From Salinicola tamaricis (GTDB lineage Bacteria; Pseudomonadota; Gammaproteobacteria; Pseudomonadales; Halomonadaceae), in contig NZ_CP023559.1 in NCBI RefSeq assembly GCF_003006155.1, positions 2,852,001 through 2,916,000 on the forward strand: 64,000 nt of DNA, given 5' to 3'. The notes below the pieces were generated by a model, which did not search any database, was not told the DNA's origin, and saw only the letters and a program-made list of their open reading frames with translations. Position 1 is the stretch's first letter. Every line of letters begins with the position of its first letter. Both the position numbers and the translations under genes were made by a program. Positions 41,665 to 49,515 of the stretch are shown one piece after another.

Positions 41665-41905
41665 TGGGCGGCGGAAGGAGAGAGCGCGTTAGACGCTCAA
41701 CACTGCCAGGGTCTACAGACAATAATTGATGTAGTTGAATAAATCTGTGGAAACCAGCAGAGGGGGATGTTCATGCCTGAAGAACTGATGCACAAGCTGG
41801 TACGAGGAGTTCTTCCTATTCGTCGCGGGAATGCTTGTACTCTCGTTCACTTGGATTATTATCGAGGCGAAGATAAGGAAGCGCTTTTTTAGAAGCTCTA
41901 AGAAA
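41600..41905. repeat. Duplicated block, copy 1: repressor tail plus small membrane ORF
   Basis: About 300 bp closely similar to 44142-44446. It covers the last codons of the repressor, about 100 bp of spacer with TAGTTGAATAAATCTGTG, and the small transmembrane ORF. A shorter third relative of the repressor tail sits at about 41938-42004 (GACAGATACGGGTACCGGGT). Confidence 0.9.
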
Positions 41906-41917
41906 CGCAAGCGATGA
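41773..41917 (+). CDS. Small single-pass membrane protein, copy 1 (frameshifted)
   Basis: The ATG at 41773 starts MPEELMHKL. One extra base near 41797 throws the frame. Corrected, it continues YEEFFLFVAGMLVLSFTWII and a basic tail (EAKIRKRFFRSSKKRKR). The same protein occurs intact at 44327-44446. Conservation of two copies at the same place after the repressor suggests a real function, perhaps lysogeny or superinfection control (inference). Confidence 0.65.
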
Positions 41918-42087
41918 TGAGGAGCAGGATAGACTGTCAGGAAGACAGATACGGGTACCGGGTCGCGCGGCGGTAATTGCGCGGCTGGCACCGAGTAACA
42001 GGGTTGATGTTGGGCAAAGGATTTGATGTTATATGTATGTTATATATGTCAGATCTCGCATAGAGAGTTTTCTATGACAGAAGAAAA

Positions 42088-42402
42088 ATGTTCAGTACAG
42101 TGGAATATATCGATAAGTTAGTATGGGAGATCGAAAGAATCAGTATTGCGGCTTCTGAGTTGAAGAGGGATGCCAGCTTTTATTGAGCTATTAAGGTCGA
42201 GCCTTATTGGTGCCCTGACAGATCAAACTCGTTATATCGAAAGCATATAAATTTGGATGAAAACTTCTATTGGGTTCACGCGATAGAAGATATTTCCATT
42301 AACAAAGAGCCGTCCAAGTTGGTTTCTTCGCTATATGGCGCGTTTGTCATAACGGATATGATTGTAGATCAGGTCAGAATAAAGGGGGTTGATCTTCCTT
42401 GA
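42088..42402 (+). pseudogene. AT-rich ORF remnant with several frame breaks
   Basis: Read across two indels (about 42180 and about 42250) it gives one protein of about 105 residues: MFSTVEYIDKLVWEIERI, then IELLRSSLIGALTDQTRYIE, then FYWVHAIEDISINKEPSKLV, ending VRIKGVDLP. Its stop overlaps an ATG of the next reading frame (TGATG), as in an operon. It may be a live gene damaged by assembly errors. No family recognised. Low GC like its neighbours, unlike the phage core. Confidence 0.45.
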
Positions 42403-43150
42403 TGACTGATATAAATCTAACAAAGCCCAGTGCTTTAATATCGAAGGTCGTGAGAGAAGTCAGGCTGAAACCACTTACTATCATATACTGAGAGATAGAT
42501 ACTTTTCCGTTATAAAGTTTTCAATTATCGAAGAGAAATTGAGAAGAGAGTTTTCACAAATTGATGAGGATGCTGTCCGGAGACATTTTTTAGAAATTCA
42601 AGAAGATAAAGAGAAGTTTGAGAGAGAATGGGGTGAAACAAAAGAAAAGCTTGTAGAGGAAATTCGAGAAAATAATACTTTGCTGTATGAGCTAAAGAAT
42701 GACACTAGCTTTGCAGCTCTTTATAGAGGCTTCGATAATTATGCCCAGAGGATAATTGAGGGGCGCCGAGGTGCGGTTCTTGAAAAATGGGGTATAGTGG
42801 TTGGCATGGTTTTGGTGCTAGGAAGCGGTGTCGGCTTAAAAATTTTGTACCCTCAGAATTGGTTGGTTTTAATATCGGTGGCCGCTGGTTTTGGGTTGTT
42901 GAGTGTTCTGCTAAAGGTCTGTCTGAAGAGAATTGACCAGTTTGATCAGATTAAAGCCAAAGTGGAGCACAAGCTTGCTGTTTCGGCGTTTTATGAAAAT
43001 AGAATAGGCGAAATAGACTCTAAAGAAGAAAGGCAATTGGCGCAGACAGAATATTACAGGTTTCTGTTTTCAAAAATGGAGACGCGAGATTGGAATGCGC
43101 CCGATGTGATGGAAAGTCTGAGTGCGCTTATTCGGGAAGTTAAAAAATGA
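42402..43150 (+). CDS. Cargo protein: N-terminal coiled coil plus two membrane helices
   Basis: The clean frame is 42539-43150 (203 residues from a TTG). The same frame is open upstream (YYHILRDRYFSVIKFSIIEE), so the protein probably begins near the ATG at 42402 with one indel, about 245 residues. A charged coiled-coil segment (FLEIQEDKEKFEREWGETKE) leads to helices GIVVGMVLVLGSGVGLKIL and WLVLISVAAGFGLLSVLL, then a cytoplasmic C-terminal domain. It overlaps the next gene by ATGA. AT-rich. I do not recognise the family. A coiled coil with paired membrane helices is seen in some phage-defence effectors, but that is only suggestive. Confidence 0.65.
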
Positions 43151-43623
43151 AGAGGATGCACCAATCTTTTAGGTTGTGGGTTTCGTTGAGCGTGCTTCTT
43201 TTAATTTTGGAGCCTTTTTATATAGGCTTTGGGATGTTCTCGCTGATAGCCGAAGGGCGATTTTCGGAGATCAGTTACGATATTTTGACACCGCTCGGTA
43301 TCGTGTTTGCGGCCTTTGCGATAGGGCAGAAAAGTAAAAAGTTAAAGTCCTTGGTTTCAACTTTTTGCCTAATGTATTGCGCAGTCCTATACTTTACTGT
43401 TTATGATTTCAGTTCTTTTGCTTTAAATGATTATTTGCGCGGCATGGAAGGTGTTGGAAGTCAGTTTTTTCTTATGGGCCTGGCAGCAAATATGAGTGTA
43501 TTAACTTTCTCGGTTTTTAGGGTTATCTGGCTTTTAGTTATGTTCTCAATAGAGGGGAGCTTTGTTGAACAAGACCTTAGACGCGCTAAGGAGATAATGC
43601 CTAAGAGTTTTCGCAATGACTGA
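43147..43623 (+). CDS. Cargo protein: four-helix membrane protein
   Basis: 158 residues with about four hydrophobic helices (LWVSLSVLLLILEPFYIGFG, ILTPLGIVFAAFAIG, LVSTFCLMYCAVLYFTVYDF, MSVLTFSVFRVIWLLVMFSI) and a charged C-terminal tail. ATGA overlap with the preceding gene means coupled translation and probably a joint function. AT-rich. No family recognised. Confidence 0.7.
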   Translation: MKRMHQSFRLWVSLSVLLLILEPFYIGFGMFSLIAEGRFSEISYDILTPLGIVFAAFAIGQKSKKLKSLVSTFCLMYCAVLYFTVYDFSSFALNDYLRGMEGVGSQFFLMGLAANMSVLTFSVFRVIWLLVMFSIEGSFVEQDLRRAKEIMPKSFRND

Positions 43624-43626
43624 ATA

Positions 43627-43739
43627 TGTCAACCAACTGTCAACGTCGTTGACGCTTAGAGCCACCCGTTGACGGCTTCAGGACTGCGTAAGCGCCTGTT
43701 TCCTCAGACATAGACAGCCACTGACGCTCTCGAACTAGA
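43627..43739. repeat. Prophage right-end sequence, copy 1
   Basis: TGTCAACCAACTGTCAACGT then inverted GTTGACG units, ending GACAGCCACTGACGCTCTCG just before attR. The TGTCAAC/GTTGACG units also occur near attL (about 30945-30961), so they are likely integrase or excisionase arm sites. It is repeated with about 75-80% identity at 46051-46165. Confidence 0.85.
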
Positions 43740-43797
43740 ATTCAAAATCCGCCGCTGGAAACAGTGTGTCGGTTCGAGTCCGACCGCCGGCACCATG
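43740..43797. repeat. attR: 58-bp copy of the tRNA-Leu 3' part
   Basis: Identical to 30830-30887. It lacks the 5' half of the tRNA and the promoter, so it is not a tRNA gene. It marks the right end of the complete prophage. Confidence 0.95.
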
Positions 43798-44141
43798 TGT
43801 GAGATCAGTGGCTTAGCGCCACATCCCCCTGAAACACCTCCCCCCTAACGTTTTTGGTCGTGTGCTCGCGCCCGAGTATCCAGCGGCGTCTATTTGTTCT
43901 TTCCATCATCTCGCCCGAGACTTGGGCATGCGCTGCCCGTGGCAGCCAATAGCGCCTGCTTCTTCTGAATCTGTCCGCCTTCTCTTTGTCGCTGGCCGCT
44001 CTGGCTTGTCTTCGTATCCTCCATCTACCTCCTCAAGTCAAACCGTCCAGACCGCCTAATGTAGCGATTGCCGAGAGTCGTCGCTGTGGTATGTTGCCGA
44101 TTAGCCACACCACACTCGGAAGGGCTTCGTTTTGCCTGATG
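43798..44141. other. Gap between attR and the second element
   Basis: About 345 bp in which I see no convincing gene; short ORFs have no family character. It separates attR from the duplicated repressor tail. It may be old tRNA-flanking host DNA or a remnant of the second prophage's left part. Confidence 0.5.
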
Positions 44142-44326
44142 TTCGAGCAGAAGGGCACGGATACCGAGCCGCGAGACGGGTAACGGCGCGCTGGTACCGG
44201 GAAACAGGGGGTCAGTGATGGGCGGGCGAAAGGAGAGAGCGCGTAGACGCTCAACACTGGCAAGGGTCTACAGATGACAATTGATATAGTTGAATAAATC
44301 TGTGTAAGCCAGCAGAGGGGAGACTC

Positions 44327-44446
44327 GTGCCTGAAGAGCTGTTGCATAAGCTGTATGGGGAGTTCTTTCTGTTTGTCGGGGGAATGCTTGTACTTTCGTT
44401 CTCATGGGTTATTGTCGAGGCAAAGATAAGGAAGCGCTTTTTTTAG
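44327..44446 (+). CDS. Small single-pass membrane protein, copy 2 (intact)
   Basis: 39 residues from a GTG at 44327 (AGAGGGGAGA upstream as ribosome site): VPEELLHKLYGEFFLFVGG then MLVLSFSWVIVEAKIRKRFF. One membrane helix and a basic C-terminus. Homologous to 41773-41917, where one extra base disrupts the frame. Function unknown. Confidence 0.7.
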   Translation: MPEELLHKLYGEFFLFVGGMLVLSFSWVIVEAKIRKRFF

Positions 44447-44580
44447 GAGATTAAAGAGATGTTGGCGATGAATAAAAGAGCTGGTGAGTGCTAAGAAAAG
44501 ATCGTGTCGCTTGGATGTGGTTTGAATTTTGAAAAGTGGTGGTTTTGATAAGAGTGGGGCATGGATTATCAGGAGGGTAA

Positions 44581-45915
44581 GTGTCAATAACACCGTTTTC
44601 TCATGATTACTTGGCAGAAAACACTGGCTCCAGTTTGCTGAAAATTGTCGAAGCACTTAATGGCGGAGAAGTGATATGCCTTGATGGTGGCTGGGGCACA
44701 GGCAAAACTCATTTTTGTAAAAAATTTGCGGAGCAAGTCGAGAAGGCGGGGTATAGGTGTCTTTATTTTGATGCTTTTAAGAACGACTTTCAAGATGATG
44801 TGTTGGTTTCTCTATTAGGTGAAATGGTATCTCTAGAAGATAAAGGGGAGCGGCATGAAACAGTTCGTAATTTTTCAAAATGGGGAAAGCCATTTTTAAA
44901 AGGTGTGACCAAGGCTGCCCTGAAAGGAGCGAGTCGTGGAATTATAGATTTGGATGAAATGGATAGCGCTGTTGCACAAGAAGCAGCAAAGGAGATGATG
45001 CTGTCGACAGAAGCCTATTTGAGCGAGGCCATTGATAACTATGGCAAAAAAGAAGAAAGTCTAGCTCTACTTAAATCCAAGTTTGAGTCGTTAGCGACGG
45101 CGGGGGACAAAAAAGGCCTGGTTTTTATAGTTGACGAGCTGGATAGGTGTAGGCCGAATTTTGCTATAGAGATTATAGAGAAAATAAAGCATGTCTTTGA
45201 AGTGGATTATGTCACTTTTCTGCTTTCCATGAATAAGGCGCAGATGTATGGTGCAGTGAAACATTTATACGGCTGCGAGAATAAGGCCGCGGAAATCTAT
45301 CTGGATAAGTTTATATCAACTACCGTTTCGCTGTCTCGTGTGATCGAAGCCTATAATGACTCTTCAATTCAGAGGTCATCTCTTTATCAGTATGCAAAAG
45401 AAAAATGTAGTCGTGATCTTGCAGGGTTAATACCAGCTGATATGGTCGTCCTCCTCTCGGGTTTTATAGGCTATTATGCAGCCAGACAGTCATTGTCTTA
45501 TAGAGAGGTGAATTCAGTGCTGAACAAAATAAAAATATTGGCGATTATTAAGGGGGAGGAGGAATGGGATGATGAGGTTGTATGCGTGGCTGCTTTTATA
45601 GCCTCTGTTGCGAGCAATTTTAATGCGCAAAAATGCATGAATGTTGCAGTTTCTGAGCAATATGACAATGTTGTGGCAAAGATTTTTTTTAATAAGGGGA
45701 GGGTGGATGGATATATACCAAGGGCGCCTGAAAGTAGAAAGGTTCTTGAGGATGCGGGAATTTATCCAAGCTACTTATACATCTATTCTGTCTTAGGTTA
45801 CGACGGGGATAGGTTGGATAAGATTTACAAAAGCCAAATTGAAAGTCTTTATAATGATAAAACCCAGATAAAGGAATTTGTGTTGCAGTTTTTAAAGGTT
45901 ATTGCTGCTGTGTAG
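44581..45915 (+). CDS. KAP-family P-loop NTPase (cargo, candidate defence gene)
   Basis: 444 residues from a GTG. KAP-type N-terminus (FSHDYLAENTGSSLLKIVEA), Walker A DGGWGTGKTHFC (about 36-45), then YLYFDAFKNDF-like sequence, and Walker B GLVFIVDELDRCRPNFAIEI (about 179-198). This Walker B followed by RCRP is the KAP signature. The membrane helices often inserted between the Walker motifs are not evident. KAP NTPases are sporadic, mostly on mobile elements, and several take part in phage exclusion. It is a single AT-rich cargo gene between phage end repeats. Its role is inferred. Confidence 0.85.
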   Translation: MSITPFSHDYLAENTGSSLLKIVEALNGGEVICLDGGWGTGKTHFCKKFAEQVEKAGYRCLYFDAFKNDFQDDVLVSLLGEMVSLEDKGERHETVRNFSKWGKPFLKGVTKAALKGASRGIIDLDEMDSAVAQEAAKEMMLSTEAYLSEAIDNYGKKEESLALLKSKFESLATAGDKKGLVFIVDELDRCRPNFAIEIIEKIKHVFEVDYVTFLLSMNKAQMYGAVKHLYGCENKAAEIYLDKFISTTVSLSRVIEAYNDSSIQRSSLYQYAKEKCSRDLAGLIPADMVVLLSGFIGYYAARQSLSYREVNSVLNKIKILAIIKGEEEWDDEVVCVAAFIASVASNFNAQKCMNVAVSEQYDNVVAKIFFNKGRVDGYIPRAPESRKVLEDAGIYPSYLYIYSVLGYDGDRLDKIYKSQIESLYNDKTQIKEFVLQFLKVIAAV

Positions 45916-46050
45916 TGGATGTGCGTTTTATTTCTAAAGGTTGAATAGCACCCCTTTGTGACTTGCAGAGGTTATTGATTGTCTTTCTATATTTAATCCA
46001 AAATCCGCCGGTTTGCATCTCTATCATCATGCTGGCCCTATCTGTAGACG

Positions 46051-46175
46051 TGTCAACCAACTGTTAACGGCGTTGACGACTAGAGACGTCCGTTGACGGT
46101 TTCAGGTCTGCGTAAGTAGTTGTTTTTTTGGGGTGTAGACAGCCACTGACTTCTCGCGCTCGAACTCAAAATCCG
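46051..46175. repeat. Prophage right-end sequence, copy 2, with degenerate att
   Basis: TGTCAACCAACTGTTAACGG, GTTGACGGTTTCAGGTCTGC and GTAGACAGCCACTGAC match 43627-43739. It ends TCAAAATCCGTCAATTAG, where only TCAAAATCCG of the att core remains. A further AAAATCCGCCG fragment lies at about 46001-46011. Confidence 0.85.
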
Positions 46176-46443
46176 TCAATTAGAAATCGCATGCCTACGC
46201 CGGATTTGATCATCGCTGACCTTGTTGACGTGAGGGCGACACTGGATGTCTACCCCCCACCGCTGCCGGATGTTCATTTCTGCACATTGATCGAGAATGT
46301 ATCCTCAAACAAGACCTCGTGCCTGTCTGTCGGCGGTAGAAGCGTCGCGCCTTCCATTCGTGTAGCGCATACCCCTGCACGCCAGACCTTTCGTGCCTTC
46401 CGGCTGGTCTCGCGCGCGCCATTAGACTAAAGCCTAGCAGCTT

Positions 46444-46463
46444 ATATGACAGAAATATGACAG
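46444..46463 (-). promoter_or_regulatory. Pho box upstream of glpT
   Basis: On the minus strand CTGTCATATTTCTGTCATAT: two CTGTCATA half-sites 11 bp apart, matching the PhoB box consensus (CTGTCATAWAWCTGTCAY). It lies about 103 bp before the glpT start and is oriented against it. No other gene is nearby in the minus direction, so glpT is the likely target. Confidence 0.78.
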
Positions 46464-46566
46464 TTTGCGCGTCCGTTCTCTTTCGAAAGTGAACATCGTG
46501 CTCGCCTGCCTGTCGGCGAGTCGGCCGGTGGGGTATCGGCACTCATTCCGTGTTCACGAGGTAATC

Positions 46567-47906
46567 ATGCTAGGCATCTTCAAGGCGGGTGGCGCGGCGG
46601 CGCGGCTGCCCGAGGCGCGTATCGATCCGGTCTATCGGCGGCTGCGCTGGCAGATCTTCGCCGGGATCTTCTTCGGCTACGCGGGCTACTATCTGGTGCG
46701 CAAGAACTTCACCCCTGGCGATTCCGCATCTGGTGGAGCAGGGCTACTCGCGTGGTGACCTGGGCTGGCGCTGGCCGGGGTCTCGGTGGCCTACGGTATC
46801 TCGAAGTTTCTGATGGGCGCGGTCTCCGACCGTTCCAACCCGCGCCTCTTTCTGCCGACCGGGCTGCTGCTCTCGGCGCTGATCATGTTCCTGTTCGGCT
46901 TTACCGACTGGGCCACGTCCAGTGTGGCGATCATGTTCGTGCTGCGTTCCTCAATGGCTGGGTGCAAGGCATGGGCTGGCCGCCCTGTGGTCGCACCATG
47001 GTGCACTGGTGGTCGCAAAAGGAGCGCGGGCGCATCGTGTCGACCTGGAACATCGCCCATAACGTCGGCGGCGGGTTGATTGGACCGCTCTTCATCCTGG
47101 GTATGGCCTGGTACAACGACTGGCACTCGGCATTCTATGTGCCCGCAGCGGTAGCGGTGGGCGTGGCGGTATTCGCTTTTCTGACCATGCGCGATACGCC
47201 CCAGACCTGTGGGTTACCACCGATCGAGGCGTACAAGAACGACTACCCGGAAGGGTACGACGACTCCCACGAGAAGGAGTTCTCCACTCGCGAGATCCTG
47301 GTCGAGCACGTGCTCAAGAACCGGCTGCTGTGGTACATCGCGCTGGCCAACGTCTTCGTCTACCTGCTGCGCTACGGCGTGCTCGACTGGGCGCCCACCT
47401 ACCTGCAGGAGGTGAAGGGCTTCACCGTCGATAAATCCTCTTGGGCCTACTTCCTCTACGAGTGGGCGGGCATCCCGGGCACGCTACTGTGCGGCTGGCT
47501 CTCCGACCGGCTATTCAAGGGCAACCGTGCGGCAACCGGGATCACTTTCATGGTACTGGTGACCCTGTTCACCGCGCTCTACTGGCTGACACCCCCCGGG
47601 CACGCCATGCTCGATATGTTCAGCCTGATCGCCATCGGTTTTCTGATCTATGGCCCAGTGATGCTGATCGGTCTCCATGCGCTCGAGCTGGTGCCCAAGA
47701 AGGCGGCCGGCACCGCGGCGGGGTTCACTGGCCTGTTCGGCTATCTGGGTGGCTCGGTCGCCGCCAGTGCGCTGGTGGGTTACACCGTAGATGCCTACGG
47801 CTGGGACGGGGGCTTTGCGCTGTTGATCGGCGCCTGTGTGCTGGCCATTGTGTTGCTGGCGATGACGTCGCGCCACGCCGCGCGCCAATCGCCAACCGGT
47901 GGCTGA
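46567..47906 (+). CDS. glpT: Glycerol-3-phosphate transporter GlpT (MFS/OPA family; two frameshifts)
   Basis: The ATG at 46567 opens [20 protein letters not shown], then [20 protein letters not shown]. Breaks at about 46725-46765 and about 46950 hide the middle ([37 protein letters not shown]). The rest is clean ([39 protein letters not shown]). The OPA pattern and the key arginines fit GlpT, an antiporter of glycerol-3-P and phosphate. The Pho box upstream suggests phosphate-starvation control. Confidence 0.9.
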
Positions 47907-48113
47907 CAACGCTGCGGCTGACAAGTCCTCGACTGACGAGGTCTCGACCACCAACGCCCTGATTGCCTCGCAGTCGGGGCGTTGGCGTCTCTGACGAATC
48001 GGGAAGGCTTCAAAAATGAAAAGCTGTACAGAATAAAAATATCGTACAAGACTTGTGTCATTGGTTGGCGTGGGCATTAGCCGTGCTCTGGCTGCAACGC
48101 TTGGGAGGCGACG

Positions 48114-48425
48114 ATGACATTTCAAGAATTGGTGAAACTCGCTCGGCAGGGCGCTATCGAGGAGCTCCATGTCGAAAAGCTCGAAGGCGATCTCTTCCTC
48201 TATCGAGCGGTGACCTCGGCGGGCAGCGAGGTGGTCCAGAACGAATCGGGCGAGGTGCTGCGGCCCGCCTCACTGCAGGATGCGCGCAAGCGTCTGCGCC
48301 ATGCCGGTGGGTTCGATGGGGTGCCTCTGTATCTGGTACAGCAGTCCCCGTACGACGAGATGATCGGTCTGGAGGGCGAGCAGGAGGCGCACAAGGCTCC
48401 AATGTCGCTTCATACCGGTACCTGA
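48114..48425 (+). CDS. Conserved hypothetical protein (DUF6482-like)
   Basis: 103 residues, MTFQELVKLARQGAIEELHV. The central SLQDARKRL and late VPLYLVQQSPYDEMIGLE segments resemble small DUF6482 proteins of Pseudomonas and Halomonas as I remember them. No known function. GGGAGGCGACG precedes the ATG. Confidence 0.75.
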   Translation: MTFQELVKLARQGAIEELHVEKLEGDLFLYRAVTSAGSEVVQNESGEVLRPASLQDARKRLRHAGGFDGVPLYLVQQSPYDEMIGLEGEQEAHKAPMSLHTGT

Positions 48426-48502
48426 GAGTAAGACGCAAGATGCGCCGGGGCACGCGATGATCGTCGGACGCGTGCGTAGCCATCCTGATATTTCGCCGAC
48501 GC

Positions 48503-48530
48503 AAAAAAGCCCGATGCGTTGGCATCGGGC
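48503..48530 (-). terminator. Intrinsic terminator reading minus strand
   Basis: GCCCGATGC / GCATCGGGC stem with a 4-nt loop, followed on the minus strand by TTTTTT. On the plus strand it follows AAAAAA and so would also end the DUF6482 transcript weakly. No minus-strand protein gene lies directly upstream, so an unannotated small RNA is possible. Confidence 0.75.
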
Positions 48531-49162
48531 GGAAAGATCGCTCAGAGAAGCGACCATGAACGCGATGTGGCGGGCGGTGCTTGTCGCTCGCCTTCGGATC
48601 GTGATGGCATGAATCATGCGCCAAGATGGCGCATTTTTCACTATTTAGCGCATTCTAATGTTGAATGTTTTTTTCTTACGCTGCGATAGTGCAGGGCGAT
48701 CGGCCAGTGTCACGTAGGCCAGCGTCAATAACCATGGGGTGCGACCACAGCGGATTGGAGGGTCAAGGGGCTATGACGGATCAAATGAAAAGCCCGTGGC
48801 GCGCTGATCTCCATGGTGGTGGAGGGCGGCCGCGGGCGGTATTACGTTATGACATGCTTCGAGTGCGCTTGTATGCGCACTTCCGTTCATGGTCGTCTGT
48901 GTCTGTCATGAATCGAACGTAGACCGGCTCGCTTGCACGGGCAGTCTGGTGATTCACAAAAGCAGTCTACGCCGGTTTTTCACGCCGCAGCATGGGAAAA
49001 TTGTAACTAGCCGTCGATTGTTAAGTATAATTAGCTTCGCATCTGGAAAGCGCTCAGCTTTCTTGTTCGAACCCGCTATGGTGCCAGCGCATGTAAACGA
49101 ACCTTGACTGCTCGGCGCCATCCGCGGCACGGCTTGCCGCTTCTATTGCGGTAGCGGGTCAT
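48531..49162. other. About 630-bp stretch without a convincing gene
   Basis: Contains a hairpin ATGCGCCAAGATGGCGCAT (48616-48634) and scattered short ORFs with no family look. On the minus strand it leads into the terminator at 48503-48530. An sRNA could be encoded here, but no clear promoter was found. Confidence 0.5.
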
Positions 49163-49441
49163 TCAGGCCTTGCGGGGTCTTCCTTGTGGTCCGATCGGTG
49201 TCTCCAGCGCCAGCTTGATCGCCTTGTCGCGATCGTAGCCCCGGTCGACCAGGGTCTTGACCCGGCTCTTGAGGGTTCCCAGCGGCATGCCCGCTTGTGC
49301 GGCCAGACTTGCCAGGCTCCCCGGTTGACGCCGGCTGCGTTTGCGTTCGGGGAGGCTTGCCAGTTCGTGTTTCGTCAAGCGCACGACGCGTTCCTTGTCA
49401 CAGCCATGAAAAAAACCGCTAAATTTCGTTAGCAATCTCAT
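49163..49441 (-). CDS. Small hypothetical protein, possibly DNA-binding
   Basis: 92 residues, very basic (RLTKHELASLPERKRSRRQP). SLASLAAQAGMPLGTLKSRV resembles a helix-turn-helix. The end ETPIGPQGRPRKA is AT-hook-like (GRPRK). Codon usage is host-like. Function unknown. Confidence 0.6.
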   Translation of the reverse strand: MRLLTKFSGFFHGCDKERVVRLTKHELASLPERKRSRRQPGSLASLAAQAGMPLGTLKSRVKTLVDRGYDRDKAIKLALETPIGPQGRPRKA

Positions 49442-49515
49442 CGTTCTATCGGCAGTGCCCGGGATTTCTTCACCGCCGCGCTCGGATGGTCGAGAGCGCG
49501 GCTGTCCGTCGTGTT

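Larger units (their letters stand above)
30830..43797. mobile_element. Integrated Pf-like filamentous phage (inovirus) prophage
   Basis: About 12.97 kb between 58-bp direct repeats in tRNA-Leu. In minus-strand order from the repressor the module is HTH/Xis-like protein, unknown proteins, ssDNA-binding protein, two very small coat-like proteins, major coat protein, pIII-like adsorption protein, pVI-like DUF2523 protein, Zot/pI, secretin/pIV, TraX-like protein, Rep and integrase. The C repressor and AT-rich cargo genes are on the plus strand at the right end. Every function needed for replication, packaging and export is recognisable. Five to six frameshifts match the error rate of the flanking host genes, so they do not prove decay. 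Confidence 0.95.
44142..46175. mobile_element. Remnant of a second, related inovirus-like element in tandem
   Basis: It begins inside the repressor 3' end (reading EQKGTDTEPRDG then stop), repeats the small membrane ORF, carries a KAP NTPase as cargo, and ends with a second copy of the right-end sequence and a degenerate att (TCAAAATCCG, 46166-46175). Integrase, replication and virion genes are absent. Best explained as a second prophage at the same tRNA whose left and central parts were deleted, or a satellite-like cargo unit. Confidence 0.75.

Noticed and set aside
43740-43797. Second tRNA-Leu gene
   Set aside because: Only the 3' 58 bp is present, with no acceptor 5' strand, D arm or promoter. 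It is the attR repeat.
43862-44183. Short plus-strand ORFs between attR and the second element
   Set aside because: Composition is Ser/Pro-rich and unlike protein, with no ribosome site. They overlap each other in different frames.
46128-46430. ORF of 100 codons upstream of glpT
   Set aside because: Runs through the duplicated right-end sequence, has no family features, and lies before the Pho box.
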